A stretch of 64,000 nt of DNA from Latrodectus hesperus (Eukaryota; Arthropoda; Arachnida; Araneae; Theridiidae): assembly GCA_037975125.1 (NCBI GenBank), contig CM075851.1:75061487-75125486 (forward strand). Reading direction: 5' to 3'. The notes under the pieces were generated by a model. It did no database searches and was not told the DNA's origin. It saw nothing but the letters and a program-made list of their open reading frames with translations. Positions 17,801-42,104 of this stretch are shown piece by piece. The position numbers and the translations under genes were made by a program. How positions within the stretch are numbered: the stretch's first letter is position 1; each line of letters starts with the position of its first letter.

Positions 17801-20800
17801 GATTTATTCCTGTCTTAAATTTTGAATTCTAAAACTCAATAAATAATAGGAAAACTTACATTGAGAATCAGTATCAGTATCATTACAAATGTTATGACGA
17901 TTGGGTTAGATAATTATAATAAGTTAACATATATATTTTGATATGAATCTAATCATTAATATATTTTCCTGTCTTTTGAATTTTAAATAACATATCTGTA
18001 CAAAGAAGATTCTTGCATCTAACTGTTGCATCAGAGATTTGTGACGTAAACATAAATGACAAATGTTTTTGTTGAGGTTTAAGGATTAATAATATCACAA
18101 AGACACCAATTACTTCAAATATTCATTTCGTTAATAAAACTATCTTTAAAATTTCTTGATATGGCTTCTTATATTTTCATGGAGGAGGAATATTATGTTT
18201 GCATAAATATTGAGTAGCAAGTTTATACTTTTTAGCTAATATTAAATGCAAACACATTTTAAAAATATTTTTTTTTAATTATTTGATTTTTTTATTTATA
18301 TTTATTTCACACATTATATCATAGTGAAGTTTTATTGAGTTCCTTTTGTGACAATTTTATTAAAATTTACTAAATAAATTTTTTAATAAAATGCTAAGCA
18401 AGAGTTAAAATTTTCTGTCAAAAGCAAATATAGTTTACTAAAATATACACAGCTCATTAACACTGGTTTTTTTTGGATGCAGACGTGTTTTATAGCTTGC
18501 GTAATTTAAAAATCTTTGAATTGTTGTAATTTGTGCATGATTTCTTTTTATTTACAGTAAATAAACTAGAAAAGCTCTTAAAATTTTAAAATTTCTTTTA
18601 ATCACAGTAAAGTTCACGTATAAAATAAATAGAAACTACAAATGTAAAATTTAAATTTAAACGTTCTTTAATAATAATTTTAAAAATCTTGATTTCTAAT
18701 TTAAGAACTGAAGGAGTTTAGCATGTTAATTTGGATTGTTCTAAGGTAATTTTATTTGATTAAATTAAAATTATTTTTTTCAAAAAAAGAAATAAGCTGT
18801 AGCTATATAGGTACAATTAAAATTCATTGCTTATATAAGAAATGTGCTGAAAGTATAAATCATGTTACAAAACTGAGAAGTTTTGAAAACTTTATGGTTA
18901 TCACATATTTGTTATATAAATATTACTTTTTAATTTATGTTGATTAAAAGCATTTTAAGTTAAGGAAACTTGTGTTTCGGTAATTTAAAATTTATTTATG
19001 ACACAGCACTTCTCATACGTAATTTTCTGAGACATTTTATAATCACTAATCATATTCTATAAAATGCAGTATATTTAACAGTGTTCAAATATGTCACACC
19101 TTATAAATATTTAAAAGAAATTAAGCAGTCTACTAATTCAAATGAAAGTTATATCTTCTACAGTTACTCCAATTCTTAAAATGAAGAATAATAAATGCAA
19201 AACTTTCCAGTTTTCCATTTAATTTTTTATCACAAAGTTTTGAAGAACATGATACAATTGAATTATCATCAAATGTTTATTCCATTGAAATTCTTGCTTA
19301 AATATAAATTTGTAGATATATGCGTTATCAAAATATTACTACTTTGATATTTTCAATTGTAAAGCTACAGTAAATTTATCCTGAAATAATTTCATTGTCT
19401 GCATTTTAAGAAAATATAAAATACTTATCATAGTGGAACCTATATCTTGCTTTGAAAGAGACGAAGAATGTAATCTTCTATTATTTGGAAACATTCGCTA
19501 TATCCAACTTTGAAAGGAATTGTTTTATCTTCTATGACAGGCAATGTCGAATTGACTATTTCAAAACATTTTTGTCTATCAGAATAGAATTTTTGAGAAT
19601 AAAATGTATCTTGCAATCACAGCGGATATTTATTATTTTAAGAAAATAAAATAGCATTGACATTTAAACAAAATTTTAATGAATAAATTTCAACAACTGA
19701 GACAAATAAACATACACACGTTCCACCTCATCTAAATAACCTCTATCATCACATTTAAGCATTATTATAAGTATATTTAACCAAAATATTACATATTAGA
19801 AATAGGAAAACTAACAGCGCTTTTTGGTTGAATGTATACAAATATATGGTTTTGTCATCAATGTTTTAAATGAATATACATTTCCACATAAGCAAATATA
19901 AATAAAAAAGTACTTTACTGTTGCATTATATTCGATGAGATTTGAAACGTCGAAAGACTTATGTAAATACGTCACAATTATTCAGTACATTCATTAAAAT
20001 AACAAGTTATTGAATTAAAATATAAAACTCTAAAGTGTAATTAAAAAAACTAAAAAATTAAAATATAAAAATTTATTGAATTAAAATATAATTAATTAAA
20101 AATTTTGATAAGTAAGAGAATGTGTCATAGTAGTTGTGTAGATATTTTTTGTATGGATAAATTATATGTAATTTGTATCCTTTATTTTTGAATATTAAAG
20201 AATTTTCATGCTTACATTTTTTCATGGATACATGATATTTATGAGGTGAACATTTTTAAATATATATAATATATTTTTATGTTAATTAAAATGAAATTAA
20301 ACTTTACAATTTTTTTTTACTTTTAAATGAAAAAGGGGAAATAAAATCTGTTTAATCCAGAATTCTTGCATTAGAAATATTTAAATTAATGTTTCCATAG
20401 GTGATTATTGTTTATCGAAAATGTATGAAAATAAAGTATCATTTCCTTATCAATATACAATGTTGCATTTTAACTGATTACACGTTTAAAAGTGCTCTAA
20501 AGTGTAAGAAAATTTTAAGAAAAATGAAATTTTTAAGAGATATTGACAGTCTTGTTTTTAAATTTGAACTCCCGTAATATATATCTCAACTTGATATCAT
20601 CATAATAATTAAAATAACATTTGTCATCTCGATTTGAACTGTAAATTGCGCTTATAAATAACTTTAGATAATCAGGATTATTTTTCTCATTAATAAATGT
20701 GTATTCTTTTTATTGAGTATTTTTATCAAGATATTATTTATTTATGTTTATAAATGATGAAACAAAAAACTTGTGCAAAAAGCAAAAAAATGAGTACGAT

Positions 20801-20889
20801 CAACTGAATTAATAAATGCACCTATTAATAAATGCTTGAACAGGAAGTGGCTCAAGAAAATTATATAAAAATGGAGAGATAAAATCATA
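8858..20889. other. Long A/T-rich intergenic region, essentially featureless
   Basis: About 12 kb of low-G+C sequence. ORFs of 60-75 codons (for example 13104-13325, 15948-16142, 17294-17479, 18756-18947 and 19452-19649, plus strand) have Lys/Ile/Phe/Asn-rich random composition and no motif. Small simple repeats include (AATTT)n at 10210-10232 and a TG/poly-G run near 11443-11461. A slightly G/C-richer patch at 17480-17530 gave no recognisable product. Confidence 0.55.
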
Positions 20890-21285
20890 CTTTTTATTTT
20901 TATTTTATTTGGGGAAACAAAAATATCTCCCTGTGCACCAAGGAATACCACACAGGGCCCGAAGGTACAACAAATGTACTACATAACAAATCCAAGTAAA
21001 TCATGAGATGAAAAAAATAATAATAAAAGAAGGCAGAGAGAAAAAAAAGAGATATAAAAATGAAAAAGGAGTTAGATAACAGCATGGATAAATTTTATAT
21101 AAAATTCAAAATTCTCTTTCTTTACTAGGTCCACCATAATCGAGGGCCACATGTTATTTAAGTCTTTACAAAGCTCATTCCTTTTTTCTGAAACAGATGG
21201 GCATTCAAGAAAAATGTGAGAAGAGTTGTCACTCCCAGAGTTGCACATGCAATATTTCTTATTAAAAGTAAAATTCAAGGAACAC
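20890..21285 (-). pseudogene. 5'-truncated LINE 3' end: C-terminal ORF2 zinc-binding motif, 3' UTR and A-rich tail
   Basis: On the minus strand, 21072-21278 encodes CMCNSGSDNSSHIFLECP, the Cys/His motif near the C-terminus of RNase H-bearing LINE polyproteins. A hydrophilic tail and a stop follow. The downstream sequence (about 20915-21071) reads as a 3' UTR with an unusual G/C-rich block around 20930-20965. It ends in AAATAAAATAAAAATAAAAAG, which contains AATAAA-type signals and acts as the tail. The reverse transcriptase and endonuclease are absent. The motif and tail differ from the LINEs at 5086 and 47261, so this is a third family. No exact target duplication was found. Confidence 0.75.
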
Positions 21286-21611
21286 TATATATATTAAGTA
21301 AACTGTTTAGTAGCTGTGTCTAATCCATATACTTTCATTGGAGCAAAATTTTTTATCTGTTACGCAAAGTAAAATAAATTATAACCTTAGTTTATAAAAA
21401 TACATTTAGCATTAATTATTAAACTTTTTAAGAGTAAATACTAAGTTGAAGAAAATGAACATACATATATATAATTATTATATAAAGATAAATTGCTACT
21501 AATTAAATCTAAATAATGGATTGTTGTATAAAATTCAAATATTTAGAGTTTGAAATTTTTATTTTATTTTTATTATTTTACAAGGACTTTAATAAAGTGA
21601 ATATGCAAATC

Positions 21612-22215
21612 TTCTTCAAACACGGAAGATAATATCTTAAGTTATATAGATAAGTATTACAATTAAAAGTGAAATTGTTGCATCCATTAATTGTCATTTA
21701 ATTAATAAGAGATATTAAAATTATTTGTATCCTAATTAAAATATGTTAAATATTGAAATTATGTGTTATAATTGTCATTGAATTTTAAATATAAAACGTT
21801 GTAATAAGTATTTTTATTAAAATGTGGCATAAATAAATTGTATGTATTTAATTTGAAAGTATTTATTTGTAATGTAAAGGTTTTGAATTCATTTAATGAG
21901 ATGATATTTTAATTTCTTCAAACACGGAAGATAATATCTTAAGTTATATAGATAAGTATTACAATTAAAAGTGAAATTGTTGCATCCATTAATTGTCATT
22001 TAATTAATAAGAGATATTAAAATTATTTGCATCCTAATTAAAATATGTTAAATATTGAAATTATGTGTTATAATTGTCATTGAATTTTAAATATAAAACG
22101 TTGTAATAAGTATTTTTATTAAAATGTAGGATAAATAAATTGTATGTCTTTAATTTGAAAGTATTTATTTGTAATGTAAAGGTTTTGAATTCATTTAATG
22201 AGATGATATTTTAAT
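21612..22215. repeat. 302-bp tandem duplication, two near-identical copies
   Basis: Copy 1 is 21612-21913 and copy 2 is 21914-22215. I counted four base differences, about 98.7% identity. Copy 2 ends where the sequence would begin a third TTCTT and then diverges. The unit is A/T-rich noncoding DNA. The high identity points to a recent local duplication, or an assembly duplication. Confidence 0.93.
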
Positions 22216-24660
22216 TTCTTATGACATTCAGTATTAGTAATTATTGACATTTATATAGAAATTTTTACAGAATATTTTAGTTTCGTAATTTCTTACTGCA
22301 AACTACTAAATCTGATGGTGGAATTTGAAATATATTAAGTTTTTTTGAATATTAAGAAATTTAAGAAAGCATAAGAGAAATTGAATCAGTTAATTTGATT
22401 ATATATTGAATTCTTTGTTAAGGTGTTTTATCTACATTTTCACACTTAAAACATTCATTAATTAGTTATGTTTTTATTAAATTCATTTAAAATAAGAAAA
22501 CTCTCAAAAGAATGTGTAATCAATTATATTTTCCTCTCTGTATTTTTATATTATTTAAAACATCAATAATGATTTGCAATAGTTAAATATTTCCAAGCAA
22601 AAAGATATTATAATATTGAATGTGTAATGAGAGTTTTTGCCTTAACTGTATTCTGGAAATTATGCGGTTGTTTTGCCTTTTTTGATTAGTTCAATATTTT
22701 AAACTTTTCAATTTATAGAAAATAGAATGCAGTAGTTTTGAATGCCGTTTTAATTTGTAAACGAGTTTTCTATCAATATATTTTAAAATATTCAGTTGTT
22801 TTAAGGAAAGTATGATAGCTTTAACTTTTACGTGTTTACATTTATTTTAAATGCCATTATTAGTTTTAAATACTTCATATGAGCATTAATGTATTCAATC
22901 AAGCTACACCTACATGCAGAAAGAATTTATTAAAAATTTTCATAATTACTTGATTACTTATTTTATTTTGAAAATATGTTATTATTTTTTATTTTTTCAT
23001 TTGCGGTTTTAATATATTTTTTAAATTATAATTTTCAAAAAATTTCTTGAAATTATCGATGTTTTGGGAATAGTAAATATAGTAAACATTTATTTATATA
23101 GAGTCTTCTTTGATGATACATGTATTTAATTATTATTCGTGGTAAATGCTACAACGTATCTTGTCAGGGAATTTTTTACTCTTGCAAAGTATATGTTTCT
23201 GTAAAATTTAGGAATGTTAAGACTATATAACCATAAATAAGGATGGTACTTAAAGTAAAACAGTAGACAATTTGTATTATGTATTTGATTACTAATATTT
23301 TTTCTTCAAACACATTTTTATATAAAAGTAACTTCAATCAATTTCAAGATTGCTAAACATTAAATTATCTACAAAGAACAGTGAACGCATTATAAGCTGA
23401 AGAATCTCTCATAAAGTGGGAGTAATGTAGATGACTGTAAGTTTATTTTAAATATAAAAAATTGTTCATATTTATTTCATGTTAAGCTAGAACAAATATA
23501 GGTTTTATATTCCGTAGTAAATGTTTTACGTCTTAAGTAGAGTTAGTAACACATAATATCTTATAATATGTATAAGATAAACTACCTTTGTTAAATATGT
23601 AAACATTATTGAACGATTATTAAAGCAGCAGTAACTAGTTTTATTTATTTTATATCAAGTATTTAAGAAATGATAAATTTGGCATTAATTGTTAACTGTG
23701 ATTGAAAATCAGAAAATCTCTTACATAAATCGAGATTTCAGTCATAAAATGAAGTTAATATCCTTGTCTAGACCATAAAATATAAGTGAAAGTTCTTTTA
23801 TAGCCTGCAATAAATATAGAATGCCACAAAAAGAAATAAATTGTTCTCGACTTTGCACTATTTTAATGTATTTTTCAGCTGACTTCAGGAAAGTTCTTCA
23901 GCATGCAAAAATTGATTATGTATTTTTTGAAGCAAAATATCAAATATTTTCATAATGCTTTCGATTTCCTTAGTTTAAATTTGGAAAGATACTAGAAACT
24001 ATTTAATAGATTTAACAACTCGAAATATATTTCTCATATATAAATAAAGCAATTTAATTTGCAATATTTAACCATTTAATAATATTTTAGTATATAGCAA
24101 AAATTAAATATTAAATAGCTTATTTAAAATCTTCAATATTTACTTAAATTGCTTTAAAAATATTGTATATAATTTCACGCATGTCAATCAGATAACAATT
24201 ATAAATTTTTTAATATATTGGTGCAATTGTGAATTCTAATCATTGGTCCACGTCTGCATGAAATTCTATGATAAAAATTAATAATTAATATGCAACACTT
24301 AAAAATAATAGTTAAATTTTAAGAAACAGAATAATTTATTTCTTTTAAAATAAATATATATATACATTAAGTTGTTTGTAAATTTTATCTTAGTCCGTTT
24401 TTAAGTTTTACAAGTAATAACACTAGTTTAAATTTGTTTTACATAAAAAACAATACATTTTCACTTTAAATTAAGTCTTAAAGTAAATAAAATTTTTTGA
24501 TACTTTATAAGTGTTATTAAAGTAAAATATTGTTTACTAAAATGTTGCAAAAATGTTTAAAGTCAAAACACACGTGAAAAAAAAGATTCATTTTACATAT
24601 TACTTATATTATTCTGTGAATACACCATATTATAAACTGTATTAAATAGTATGAATATTA
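22216..24660. other. A/T-rich intergenic sequence, nothing recognised
   Basis: No coding, RNA or mobile-element signals were recognised in this stretch. Confidence 0.5.
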
Positions 24661-24688
24661 TACACACACACACACGCACGCATATATA

Positions 24689-24782
<94 letters not shown>
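24661..24782. repeat. Compound (CA)n-(TA)n microsatellite
   Basis: An imperfect CA/CG run (24661-24680) passes into a TA array (24681-24782) with a single C interruption at 24691. It lies about 20 bp from the left inverted repeat of the following element, with more TATATA between them. Confidence 0.95.
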
Positions 24783-24785
<3 letters not shown>

Positions 24786-24800
24786 ATGTAAATATATATA

Positions 24801-25724
24801 TATAATTAATAGTATATTTTATAAAATTAATAATGAAACATTAGATGGAGAATAATACATTGAAAATACTAAATGGAAAACAATACATTGAAAATACAAA
24901 ATATAGTAAATAGTCGAAATTTTTTTAAAGAAAATAGAGATAAATAAACATTTAAAATATAAAATATAGTAAATGTTTGGAAAAATATCAAAGAAAAATA
25001 TAAAATGGAACGAAGTGCCATCATGACCATCTACGTCAGAGGGTGTTGACCATATTGGCACAAAGTATGGCTTTTCTGCACTGGCCCAAGACATAGTCTT
25101 AAAGAAGCCAGTACACCCCAAAGCCACACCAAAAGTTCAAACCAAAATATCAAGCCAGAATAAACGAAGTAAAATTTAATCTAAAATATATAAGCCAAAA
25201 TCTAATGTTGCCAAAATACATTTAATTTATAATAATCAAATTAAAACCATATCCAAACCCATATCCAAATACGAGTCCAAATCTGCAAGAACCGCACGAA
25301 ATACTATATGTAAGCCAAATAAATACATAAATTAACGACGCTTCTTATAAGACCTTCAAGGCTTTTTTGATCCTTCTGTAGTATAAATCTATGCCTTACT
25401 TCACTTTTATAAGCAATGCTCTACTAGCCAAATAGTGTTTAATAAATTTAGTTGGAATGCCATTATGAGTTAGAATATTATCTAGTCTATTTATTTGTTT
25501 ATTGATGTTATTTAAGTTTGTTGTGTAAGTGATGTTGTTTAGTAGTTGTTTTCTTTTTTAAAAGAATTCCAACTATTTACTATGTTTCGTATTTTTAATT
25601 AATTGTTTTCCATTTATTATTTTCAATGTATTATTCTCCATTTGGTTTTTTCATTGTATTTTAAATGTATTATTCTCCATCTAATATTTAATTATTAATT
25701 TTATAAAATATACTATTAATTATA
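24801..25724. mobile_element. Inverted-repeat transposon-like element (about 924 bp), probably non-autonomous, family A copy 1
   Basis: The left arm (24801 to about 24933) and right arm (about 25557-25724) are long, imperfect inverted repeats. Both begin TATAATTAATAGTATATTTT and both carry internal repeats of an 'AATGGAGAATAATACATTGAAAATA'-like unit. The right arm has an extra unit. The ends sit at TA/TATA, which suits a TA-duplicating Tc1/mariner-type element. The interior contains a block (25003-25179, plus strand) that reads as 58 codons, KWNEVP...NKRSKI then TAA, with one TGA at 25024. Part of the same block occurs in the partial copy at 45849-46170. No transposase was recognised, so it is either non-autonomous or an unknown type. 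Confidence 0.72.
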
Positions 25725-37303
<11,579 letters not shown>

Positions 37304-37439
37304 TTAATGTGATATTACAGCTACATTTGTGTCAGATTTTTAAGAATCCATGTTTCACAAAGACATCAGTAAACACCAAACACTTAAACATAAATGTGGT
37401 GGTTCATTAAATATTTCTTTCCAATTTTGACATGAAAAA

Positions 37440-37673
37440 TCAAACTAGAGCTCCATCAGTTTCTTGGTTTTCCACTTCGGCTTTGATATCTTCTGGAGTA
37501 GCAGAGGTTTGGTATGTTCTTTCTCTATGATCCAATCTAACAACCACTTGATGCTTTGCTTGTTCTTGTTCACCGTTCCCAGGAAAACCTAATCCTGCTC
37601 CCCTTCTTCTGAATCTGTGAATATTTGTTCCCACCAAAATAAGAATTATGGCAGCGTAGAAAACAACAACAAC
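37440..37673 (-). CDS. Terminal exon of an unidentified single-pass membrane protein
   Basis: Minus-strand exon of 77 codons plus TGA (37440-37442). It starts right after an acceptor with a good pyrimidine tract (TTGTTTTCTTCAG, just above 37673). It encodes VVVVFYAAIILILVGTN, most of a transmembrane helix. A basic stop-transfer HRFRRRG follows, then a hydrophilic tail rich in Gln/Glu that ends DGALV. G+C content and codon variety are far above the surroundings, which argues for a selected exon. The upstream exon at 39739-39871 joins in phase 0, giving IYVT-VVVVFY and completing the helix. The Met six codons upstream in the open frame lies in the intron and is not a start. An ATTAAA at 37304-37309 could serve polyadenylation. 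I do not recognise the family. The topology suggests a type I protein with a cytoplasmic C-terminus. Confidence 0.72.
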   Translation of the reverse strand, partial: VVVVFYAAIILILVGTNIHRFRRRGAGLGFPGNGEQEQAKHQVVVRLDHRERTYQTSATPEDIKAEVENQETDGALV

Positions 37674-39738
37674 CTGAAGAAAACAATTCAAATCAGAAAT
37701 GGATGATACGTATAAAGAAATACATGATTGAATTTAAATTAAAAATAAACAATAACTTACAATTCTTAGTTCATTACATAATTCCTTACTCAGTTTTTCA
37801 CACACTTAAAATTTTATTATATTTCAGATTATTATTATTTTATTTTAGACTAAATTGAGGTATTTTTGTAACCAGTTTCTATGATATTAAAGTTATTTTT
37901 TATGTGTTATTGATTTCATAAAGATATTTGTATGATACATATTTATTTATGTTCCTAAAAATTATCTATAATTTTAGCTTAATAATACTTAAATGAATAT
38001 ATTTCTAAGAATCAAAATTTACAGAGTGTAATGATTATTTTAATTATTGTGAATTTAACAAAATATTTATTGTTAATGTTTATTATCATAAAACTATTTT
38101 TTGATATTTGGTCTATTTTTAAAAGTATTGATGCCTATTTAACGAAAAGATCATAAAATGAAATTAAAATTACTAGAAATTTAATTTTTCTGTTACATTT
38201 TAAAGTACTTATAAGTGTTTTCATTTTAGTAGTGAATATTAGACACAAAAGTTTTAACAATATATATAAATTATACTCTAGATTTTTTAATAAACACTAC
38301 ACATTAATTCTTGAACAATTTTATTTTATGACTATAATTCATTAATAGTAGCTTTACCAATTTTAATTCAGATATAAAATGTTTTTATAATATTGATAAA
38401 AATTGTTTAATTTATTTGCATAAGTTAATCTACACTTTAAGCTGTAAATATTTCAAACAACTTAATAATTCAGTTTGTTTTGGAATTTAAATATTTTAAT
38501 TGTTGTGAATACTTATAATTATCTCAAATTTATCCTTTCAAAATAGCATCTGGAAGATTGGGCTGAATTTATTGAACATAATAACACACTAAATGTTTCT
38601 GTTCTTACATATTTTTAATTACTTAATTTTAAATTACATTACTTTGAAAAAAATGCTAAACATCACTTTCTACAAAATATTAGTTTTAAAATAAATTACT
38701 GTCCTAAATTTTCTTAAGCTAACTTCAAGAACTTAACCTTTATTTTAATTCATTCTTTGAATTGTTTATTAAGTGAATGAAGATGTTATTTACATTGCTT
38801 AAGAAAGCATGCATTTGTAAATTCCACTGAAGCATATAAATGCATATTATGCCTATGTAAATCATTTTTCATCTATAATATGTTTGAATAATATTGATGA
38901 ACATAAATATAAAACAAAGATATTTAGATTATGTTACACAATTTCATGTTTTATGAAAAAAAATTACAATTACTTATCTGATTAAATTAATATTGTAATT
39001 CATAAACTTTTAGTGTAATAATAACTTACTTTTAATGTAATAATAATTCATAAACTTTTAATGAAAATAACGCATAATTTCAATTTTAAATTCCCTTATT
39101 TCTAAACCTGTGCATAAAATATTGTCATGAAGCAGGAATTTAAATATTATTAAAAATAACAAGACAATCTCAACGTTTTTTATGTTAAAGCATTTGAACT
39201 GTTTTTCTTAATGTGCTAATTTCTTTACATTCATTTAAAATATTACAATAAAACAAAACACTTAAATTTCTTTTGTATTAGAAACATGCCTGCAATTAGA
39301 ATTTTGTTCTTTAGAAATACAGATACTTTACTTTTTGTGACTTATTTTTAAACTCAACAACGTATATCTTCGGCACAGGTGCCGTATAATCCATGACGCC
39401 AAATTCTGAGATTGGCGATATTTTGGCGGTTTTTCTTATGTATCCGACAACTGCGTTTTTTTTACGTCATACATATGGAGACCTATAAAAATTATATAGA
39501 AAATTCTATTTTGATAACTCTAGTATTTACGCCATCGAGCATGTCACGATACGTCATCTTGGCAACATTTCTTCATCGCCAATAAAATTCAGAATTTGGA
39601 ATCATGGATTATGAGGCACTTGGGCCATATCTTCTTTCTTTATAAAGATTATTTTTATTTTTGTTGAAATCTTCTGTGAGAGGTCTATAAAGAAAATATA
39701 GTAAAGAAAAATTAATGTTTCGAATGCAAGAAACTCAC
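37674..39738 (-). other. Intron (about 2.1 kb) containing a MITE
   Basis: Defined by the GT donor at 39737-39738 and the AG acceptor at 37674-37675 (read on the minus strand). It is A/T-rich with no coding signal and carries the 255-bp MITE at 39372-39626 near its 5' end. Confidence 0.65.
39372..39626. mobile_element. MITE with about 38-bp imperfect inverted repeats and 8-bp target duplication
   Basis: The left end is GGCACAGGTGCCGTATAATC... and the right end, inverted, is GGCCCAAGTGCCTCATAATC.... I count 32 of 38 matching positions, followed by another shared TTGGCGAT. The flanks are exact 8-bp direct repeats ATATCTTC (39364-39371 and 39627-39634). It has no coding capacity. An 8-bp duplication with GG-starting ends recalls Merlin elements. 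hAT and P elements also duplicate 8 bp, but hAT ends usually begin CA. It lies in the intron of the membrane-protein gene. Confidence 0.85.
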
Positions 39739-39871
39739 TGTGACGTAAATAACAGCATCTGTGGACTGTTCCGGAAATACAATCTTTACTGTTTGATGAT
39801 GAGTTTTTTCTCTGACAGCCTTTAGAGCACTGGGTACTAATGTTCCATTGCAAAGGCCTCCAAGCATTAAT
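39739..39871 (-). CDS. Penultimate exon of the same membrane protein
   Basis: A 133-bp minus-strand exon between an acceptor (AAAATTACAG, AG at 39872-39873 on the plus strand) and a donor matching the consensus (ACA|GTGAGT). The reading frame continuous with the terminal exon gives LMLGGLCNGTLVPSALKAV, then a hydrophilic stretch, then FPEQSTDAVIYVT. NGT is a possible N-glycosylation site on the outer side. The exon ends inside the transmembrane segment and joins the next exon in phase 0. It starts in the middle of a codon, so at least one more upstream exon exists at higher coordinates. I did not find it, and it may lie outside the window. The overlapping ORF at 39602-39853 is a different frame and runs through the donor site. 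Confidence 0.68.
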
Positions 39872-39873
39872 CT

Positions 39874-40294
39874 GTAATTTTAAAATAAGGTTTTACAGTA
39901 TTATTTATGGTTAAAAATTAAAAAAAAAAACATTTTTTTCCTTCAGTAAATTTCTAATATTTTTAAATAGAAAAATCAAATATTATTTTCTTTTCACATT
40001 TCGTATTAAATTATTTGATATACATACTTCAAAATTAGCTGTTGTAAATGATTTATTGAAGCATCTCTTGACAAATTAAATCTAAAGAATATTTTTAAAA
40101 ATACTTAAGTTTTATGTATATTTTTAAATGATTATTTCAACACAGAATCTTATTTATTTAATATTCATGATGTTCTTAATATTTTAATTTCTATTTTAAC
40201 TATGTAGAGTTGGTTATTTAAGACACTTATCAGAAGCATTGTTTGTAATCTGATAATTTTTCCCTAGAAATACGGATTAAAAATGCATACTTTG
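39874..40294. other. A/T-rich sequence upstream of the penultimate exon
   Basis: Presumably intron of the membrane-protein gene. No further exon was recognised. Confidence 0.4.
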
Positions 40295-41890
<1,596 letters not shown>

Positions 41891-41891
41891 A

Positions 41892-42104
<213 letters not shown>

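Noticed and set aside
24819..25127. Minus-strand 102-codon ORF in the family-A element
   Set aside because: The plus-strand frame is the one shared with the second copy. The minus ORF is mostly low-complexity Phe/Tyr/Ile in the inverted-repeat part.
37674..37691. Met codon at the start of the ORF containing the terminal exon
   Set aside because: It lies on the intron side of a strong splice acceptor. Joining to the exon at 39739-39871 in phase gives a better protein, so this ATG is unlikely to start translation.
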